Assembly: GCA_002427105.1 (NCBI GenBank)
Contig: DIPM01000031.1
Span: forward strand, 11,732-75,731
Origin: Marinilabiliaceae bacterium UBA5488
GTDB lineage: Bacteria; Bacteroidota; Bacteroidia; Bacteroidales; Marinilabiliaceae
Direction: 5' to 3'
Length of the DNA stretch: 64,000 bases
Made by a program: the position numbers and the translations under genes. Below the pieces are notes generated by a model. It saw nothing but the letters and a program-made list of their open reading frames with translations, had not been told where the DNA came from and did not search any database. Shown here piece after piece: positions 59,464 to 64,000 of this stretch. How positions within the stretch are numbered: the first letter of the stretch is position 1; each line of letters begins with the position of its first letter.

Positions 59464-60806
59464 CTCATCTTTTTTACTTTCCATCTGTAACGAATAAACA
59501 GCTGGACGCTGACTAAAAATAGTCCCACAAGATATCCGAGCCATACTCCGTTAGTGCCCATATCAAACACAAATGCTGCTAAATAACTTGTTGGTAAAGC
59601 CACTACAAAGTAGGCTATTATTAATAAAATCGTAGGAATTCTCACATCCTCCATTCCCCGCAAAGCGCCAAGGAGGGTAACCTGCAGTCCGTCAAATAGC
59701 TGAAACATTCCGGCAATCAGCATAAGTCCTGCTGCAATACTTATTACTTCTGCATCTTGCACAAAGAGTCCGGGAATTTTATATCTGAAAATGATAAAAC
59801 ATGAGAGGCTGAAAAGCATGAAAAACAGCACCATGTGAATTGAGGCATAAATGGCTCTATTCATTGCCTTTAATTTATGCTGACCCCTGAAATGGCTCAC
59901 CTTAATAGTTGTCGCCGAGGCCATGCCGGAAGATATCATATAGGTGAGACTCACCAGGCTCATTACTATTTGATGGGCAGCCAGTTCTTTTGTACCCAAC
60001 CATCCCATCATAAAGCTTCCTATACTAAATGCCAGCATCTCTATTATATACTGACCCCCGATCGGAAGCCCTATTTTTAGTAATTCCAGGGCTTGCCTGA
60101 ATTTGAAATATGAGAGTTTCCAGTTTATTCTGTCGGGCTTGAAAAAATCCATCCTAAAGAAGATGAAAATAGCTGCCACTGCCATAAAAATACGGCTGAT
60201 AAGGGTGGCATATCCGGCTCCTACAATTCCATAGGCAGGGAAGCCCAATTTTCCATATATAAGAAGGTAGTTAAAGAACACATTCAATAGACCGGAAATT
60301 AGCGTAATAGCCATGGCAATATGTGTATTCCCCAAAGCCTCAGCGTATTGCTTGTAAAGAAAGAAGATGTTTAGCGGAATAATAGAGCTTACTAATACCA
60401 AATAATAAGGAAGTGCCAGTTCAACCACTTCCCGGGCTTGCCCCATATGAGGCATAATTAACACTCCCATTGCCATAATTCCGGTAAGTAGGAGAGAGGA
60501 AACGGGATGGGTTATTACTGCCTGCTTGAGCCAGCCAGTGGCCTCAAGCCTGTTTTTTGCCCCTATCGCTTTACCTGCAAGTGGTGTGAGTCCGGTTATA
60601 AGCCCCAATCCAAACATCATTCCTACTACAAAAATATTGTTGGCAAGGGCAACTGCTGCCAGTTGGGCAGCACCCAAGCGGCCAACCATCAGATTGTCCG
60701 TCAGTGCAACTATCATCTGTCCTGCCTGCGAAAAAATCACCGGCAGTGCCAGTGAGAAGTTTGCCTTATAGTGACTTTCGTATATTCTGAATCGCTCGTT
60801 CTTCAT
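59460..60806 (-). CDS. MATE family efflux transporter
   Basis: A 448-residue transporter with twelve helices in two homologous halves. It starts LALPVIFSQAGQMIVALTDNLMVGRLGAAQLAAVALAN, matching the first MATE helix, with the second half beginning LKIGLPIGGQYIIEMLAFSIGSFMMGWLGTKELAAHQIV. NorM-type members export drugs or organic cations in exchange for Na+ or H+; with an Mrp antiporter in the same genome a Na+ motive force is plausible, but coupling is not shown here. Its stop codon overlaps that of murB on the other strand. Confidence 0.94.
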   Translation of the reverse strand: MKNERFRIYESHYKANFSLALPVIFSQAGQMIVALTDNLMVGRLGAAQLAAVALANNIFVVGMMFGLGLITGLTPLAGKAIGAKNRLEATGWLKQAVITHPVSSLLLTGIMAMGVLIMPHMGQAREVVELALPYYLVLVSSIIPLNIFFLYKQYAEALGNTHIAMAITLISGLLNVFFNYLLIYGKLGFPAYGIVGAGYATLISRIFMAVAAIFIFFRMDFFKPDRINWKLSYFKFRQALELLKIGLPIGGQYIIEMLAFSIGSFMMGWLGTKELAAHQIVMSLVSLTYMISSGMASATTIKVSHFRGQHKLKAMNRAIYASIHMVLFFMLFSLSCFIIFRYKIPGLFVQDAEVISIAAGLMLIAGMFQLFDGLQVTLLGALRGMEDVRIPTILLIIAYFVVALPTSYLAAFVFDMGTNGVWLGYLVGLFLVSVQLFIRYRWKVKKMS

Positions 60807-61317
60807 GCTGTTTTTCCAGCTTGCAAAGATGCTTTTTTCCGGTCGAAATAGAAAGCTTGAATAAGCGATTTATTTACAGTTAATATAGAATTTTAGCTCT
60901 TCTTAACTTGGTGTTTAAGACGCTGATAAGTAGATGTATAATGATAATCGGTCAATAATTTTTAGTTTCTTTCCAACAATTTTTGAATCTATTTTTGAAT
61001 ATTGCAGTATAAAAGGAAAATATTATATTCTATATGAATATTTTTGGAATTTATAAGAATTTTCGACTATAATTATAATAGTATTCTGGTAGTAATATAA
61101 TATTTTGATATATATTTAATAATTTTTAGTAAGTAAAAAATTTTAGATTCTCTTAATAATATATTGTAGCTAAATAAAAATTTGAACTGAAATTTTTAAA
61201 TACCATAGAAACGAATATAAAATGATTTATTTTTATAAATAAGTAGTAGTAATATTTTGATATATTAAATTTTTTCGTAAATATTTGTAGAATTATCTAT
61301 TTGAAAAGAAATTCACG
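60807..61317. other. Very AT-rich intergenic region of about 0.5 kb
   Basis: No gene is supported. From about 60960 the sequence is almost entirely A and T. Two imperfect direct copies of a TAGTAATATTTTGATATATT-like element, the first with a TAATA insertion, lie at about 61090-61128 and 61246-61275, each leading into TTTAATTTTTT-like sequence. No exact TAnnTTTG box precedes the next gene. It may be a regulatory region, an AT-rich protein-binding site, or simply drifted DNA. Confidence 0.5.
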
Positions 61318-61968
61318 ATGCATTTTTCAAAATTATCGTTTGATGATTATATGTCACGGGTGGCATCATTGGTAAGAGCTTCGCTTAGCAACTCAGCCAT
61401 TAGTGCTGCTACGGCTAAATTTGGCTTTAATGAAGCACGCCTTAAGAAGGGAGAGAAGCTGCTTGCCGCTGTATCAGAGGCAAGCGAGAAGCAGGAAGAT
61501 GTTATTCAGCAAAAAGTGATGGCTCACCAGCAACGGAAGAAACTCCATGCGGCATTAAGAAAGAGCTATATGAAACACTTGCAGATTGCTCGTATTGCTT
61601 TTGATAAGGACGCTATTAGTTCTAAAGCCTTGCAGTTGACCGGCCCTCGTGCAGTAAATCTGGATGCCTGGATCGACCAGGTTGCCTTGTTTGCTAATCG
61701 TTTGCTGGCAAAAGACGAGTGGCTGGCAAAGCTCTCCGAGTTTGGGATTTCTAAAAAGGATATTCAATGCTTGATTAAAGATACGGAAGAGTTAAAGATG
61801 GTTTCACTCAATTGCGAACGATTAAAAACCCAATCAAAAAAGGAGACTTCTTTAAAAAAAGCTAAGCTTAAGGAGCTTCAGCGATGGGTTAGTGATTATC
61901 TTAAGATTGCAAAAATAGCACTGGAAGAACAACCCGGCTTATATAGTGAATTAGTACAGCAGGATTGA
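61318..61968 (+). CDS. Helical cytoplasmic protein of unknown function
   Basis: A 216-residue protein rich in Ala, Leu, Lys and Glu, predicted all-alpha, without signal peptide or membrane helix. Two internally similar segments are suggested by RKSYMKHLQIARIAFDKD (about residues 80-97) and LQRWVSDYLKIAKIALEEQ (about 185-203). Ends LYSELVQQD. No domain is recognised. It has an AT-rich 0.5-kb region upstream and 180 bases before the next gene, so it is probably a monocistronic unit. The repeated IAKIALEE/IARIAFDK helix hints at a duplicated helical bundle, but this is by eye. Confidence 0.7.
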   Translation: MHFSKLSFDDYMSRVASLVRASLSNSAISAATAKFGFNEARLKKGEKLLAAVSEASEKQEDVIQQKVMAHQQRKKLHAALRKSYMKHLQIARIAFDKDAISSKALQLTGPRAVNLDAWIDQVALFANRLLAKDEWLAKLSEFGISKKDIQCLIKDTEELKMVSLNCERLKTQSKKETSLKKAKLKELQRWVSDYLKIAKIALEEQPGLYSELVQQD

Positions 61969-62072
61969 ATTGTAACATATTTTAAGGTATAGCGTAAAAA
62001 TAAGCTGAATGTTTTTGTGAGTTTTTTTATTGAGATTTTGAGCCTTAGGCTGCATTTGTCAGGCAAAATGTC

Positions 62073-62101
62073 TTGAAAGCAGCTGAATTAAACTATTTTT
62101 G
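62073..62101 (+). promoter_or_regulatory. Candidate promoter of the Ig-repeat protein gene
   Basis: TTG (62073-62075), 18-base spacer, TATTTTTG (62094-62101), an exact TAnnTTTG with a spacer one base shorter than usual. The leader to the ATG would be about 43 bases. Confidence 0.5.
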
Positions 62102-62150
62102 TGTATTAATGTTTGACCGAACCGACTTGTATCAACCTAATTTATAGGAT

Positions 62151-64000
62151 ATGATTGACAGATATTTACTAAGGATATTACTTACGGTTTCCATTTTTTG
62201 CGTGGGCATTATTTCCCTTTCTGCCCAAGAATGGTCAGAGCGTGAAATAAGTGAGTATTTTGAGAATAAACGGATAGAAGATGGGTTTTTACTAAAGGGA
62301 GCTGGCTATACTATCCCAAGTTTAGGAACAGAGTATTGCTCGGAAAATGGTTATGTTGACTTGGTACCGGCTTCATGGGATCCTCAGGCTGCAAGTATTA
62401 CCTGGACTATAACAACATTTGTAGGTGATGAAGAAAACCATCCGGATTGGGGTGAATATGTTGGTTCCGGACAAAATACAGTGTTTAGGTTCTATGCTGA
62501 TAGAGTTACAGAAGACTATTTCCGAGCTCGAATATACTTTAGTTATATTCAAAAAAGTGATATTGGGCTTCCGGTTGGTACAGCTAATAATGATTATACT
62601 TATGTATATAAGACTCCTACTGCTTTTCAATTTGGTTCTGATGCCGAAATATGTCAGGGTGAGAGTGTAATCCTTACTTTAGAAGCCTCTCAATCCGGAA
62701 TGGAGTATCAGTTAATCCGAGATGGTTCAATTCCAGTCGGATTTCCAATCACCGGTGCCGGTAGTCCTATAAATTTTACTGTTAGCGTAGCAGGCACTTA
62801 CACTGTTACAGCGATTAATCTTTCTAAGACTGATTGCGAAGCAACAATGACTGGTTCAGCCACTGTTGTTGTTAATCCACTGCCTGTTCCGGTTACTGCG
62901 AGCGATAAGAGTGCTTATTGCGAAGGGGAGACGATAAATCTTTTTGGGGGACCGGATGCAATGGTATCCTATACCTGGGAGTATCCTGATGGGACGATTG
63001 TTACAGAAAGAAACCCGGTCATCGCGTCTTCAGTAAGAACTAATCATAATGGAAGCTACACTTTAACCGTTGAAGATGCTAATGGATGCGTAGGTACTAC
63101 TACTTTAAATATTGTTGTTAACGAAAGGCCTCAAATATCTCCAATAGCTGATCTTGAAGTTTGCGAAGATGATGCTATTACTGTAAGTCCTACTGTTACC
63201 GGGGGTGCTGGCCCTTACACTTACCTGTGGGAGAAAGGAGCTATAACAGTTGCTACCTCTGCAACGCTATCAATTCCTGTTGCCACTCTTGCCGACGCGG
63301 GAACTTATACTCTTACCGTTACGGATAATAATGGATGTGGGTCTTCAAGCGAAAGCTTTGATGTGATAGTGAATCCGCGACCTGTAATTGATAATATTAG
63401 CAATAGCGGCCCCGTATGCGTTGGGGCTATGGTTCAACTGACAGTTGAAGTAAGCGGCGGAAACGGCATCTACAGCTTTGCCTGGAACGGACCTGATGGC
63501 TTTAGTTCCACTGAGCAGAATCCTGAGATAGGACCTGTTACTTTAGCTAGCGCCGGGATTTATACTGTTACTGTAACTGATGGCGAAGGTTGTGAAAGGA
63601 CAGCTCAAACAACTGTTGTGGTAAACGATTTACCTTTAGCCACCCTGACGGGCGCTGCTTCCTATTGTGAAGGTGGAAGCGAGACTTACATTGCCGGGGG
63701 CGGAGACTTTTATACTTTCTTTTTGAATGGTACAGAGGTTCAGGCTCGTTCCAACAGCAATGCTTACAATACTCTAAATTCACTTGCAGCCGGCAGCCAT
63801 ACTTTAATGGTCGAGGTTGAAGATGCTAATGGCTGTATAGATCAAGAAACTTATGCTTTCATCATCTATCCTGAGCCTGAAGCGACTATCGCTTTTGACG
63901 CAACAGCGGTTTGTGAAGGAGGAAGTGCAAATTTGCAAATTACCCTGACTACCGGAACTACTCCCTGGTCGCTTGTTTATAATGATGGGGCGGTTAATGT
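62151..64000 (+). CDS. Large secreted Ig-like-repeat protein (5' part, cut by window end)
   Basis: An open frame from ATG 62151 to the window end, at least 616 residues without a stop. It has a signal peptide (MIDRYLLRILLTVSIFCVGI, ending near SAQ), an N-terminal domain of about 145 residues, then at least six Ig/PKD-like repeats of 75-90 residues. Each repeat begins near a conserved cysteine (AEICQGESV, AYCEGETI, EVCEDDAI, PVCVGAMV, SYCEGGSE, AVCEGGSA) and ends in a TVTVTDxxGC strand. Such proteins in Bacteroidota are cell-surface adhesins or gliding adhesins and usually end in a type IX sorting domain, which would lie outside the window. The true length is unknown. Confidence 0.85.
   Translation, partial: MIDRYLLRILLTVSIFCVGIISLSAQEWSEREISEYFENKRIEDGFLLKGAGYTIPSLGTEYCSENGYVDLVPASWDPQAASITWTITTFVGDEENHPDWGEYVGSGQNTVFRFYADRVTEDYFRARIYFSYIQKSDIGLPVGTANNDYTYVYKTPTAFQFGSDAEICQGESVILTLEASQSGMEYQLIRDGSIPVGFPITGAGSPINFTVSVAGTYTVTAINLSKTDCEATMTGSATVVVNPLPVPVTASDKSAYCEGETINLFGGPDAMVSYTWEYPDGTIVTERNPVIASSVRTNHNGSYTLTVEDANGCVGTTTLNIVVNERPQISPIADLEVCEDDAITVSPTVTGGAGPYTYLWEKGAITVATSATLSIPVATLADAGTYTLTVTDNNGCGSSSESFDVIVNPRPVIDNISNSGPVCVGAMVQLTVEVSGGNGIYSFAWNGPDGFSSTEQNPEIGPVTLASAGIYTVTVTDGEGCERTAQTTVVVNDLPLATLTGAASYCEGGSETYIAGGGDFYTFFLNGTEVQARSNSNAYNTLNSLAAGSHTLMVEVEDANGCIDQETYAFIIYPEPEATIAFDATAVCEGGSANLQITLTTGTTPWSLVYNDGAVN

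Noticed and set aside
62373..62670. Short frames on both strands inside the Ig-repeat gene
   Set aside because: They are out of frame with a continuous 616-codon reading frame that has clear domain repeats.

Overview
The window is a gene-dense piece of a Bacteroidota chromosome, most likely a Marinilabiliales/Bacteroidales-type marine or haloalkaline bacterium. The order-level placement is inference. The phylum call rests on the complete moxR-DUF58-batA-E cluster, lipoproteins with an acidic run after the lipid cysteine, Ig-like and C-terminal-sorting-type secreted proteins, TonB receptors with a carboxypeptidase-like N-terminal domain, and upstream elements matching the Bacteroidota sigma-A consensus TTTG-N19/20-TAnnTTTG (best example upstream of etfB). 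No rRNA, tRNA or CRISPR array was seen.

Layout. 0-5.7 kb: a fumarylacetoacetate-hydrolase-family enzyme; a likely copper/heavy-metal uptake operon on the minus strand (Cys/His-rich exported protein, TonB receptor with a Cys cluster, periplasmic HMA protein); an acidic small protein; an NfeD-type membrane protease. 5.9-9.8 kb: purB, an MsbA-like ABC exporter and a secreted HExxH protein whose stop codon lies inside the end of a mobile element. 9.8-12.6 kb: an accessory patch with an internally deleted IS1634-like element that keeps both terminal inverted repeats, a frameshifted gene remnant, and an AAA/DUF4143 ATPase preceded by six 32-bp tandem repeats. 12.6-18.2 kb: a small secreted protein, msrB, the etfB-etfA-acyl-CoA dehydrogenase operon and a small helical lipoprotein.

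18.4-29.4 kb is one long minus-strand run: an acyl-activating/ACP/acyltransferase fusion, a DUF554 protein, a sugar-kinase-like/RapZ-C fusion, the seven-gene Mrp Na+/H+ antiporter (mrpA-G) and a MurU-like nucleotidyltransferase. The kinase and nucleotidyltransferase resemble the AmgK/MurU cell-wall sugar recycling pair, and here they bracket the antiporter. 29.6-33.6 kb: a DJ-1 family protein, an NlpC/P60 hydrolase, a DUF4395 membrane protein and htpG with a sigma-54-like upstream site. 33.6-42.2 kb: a Y1-transposase remnant and the Bat (Batl aerotolerance) cluster.

42.6-48.3 kb: a surface-type lipoprotein, a BFD-like Fe-S protein, queA, a DUF2027-Smr protein, a dihydroorotase-like protein that has lost its metal ligands, a DMT transporter and a 52-residue cysteine-rich (metallothionein-like) protein encoded in a gap. 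48.4-58.4 kb is an exopolysaccharide locus: a WcaF-like acetyltransferase, then on the minus strand a Wza-like exporter, a Wzc-like tyrosine kinase and a Wzi/RemB-like outer-membrane barrel, and on the plus strand a WecA-like phosphosugar transferase, a GT2 glycosyltransferase and a second Wzc-like kinase. murB and a MATE transporter follow. The window ends with a 0.5-kb very AT-rich gap, an unknown helical protein, and the 5' part of a giant Ig-repeat secreted protein cut by the window edge.
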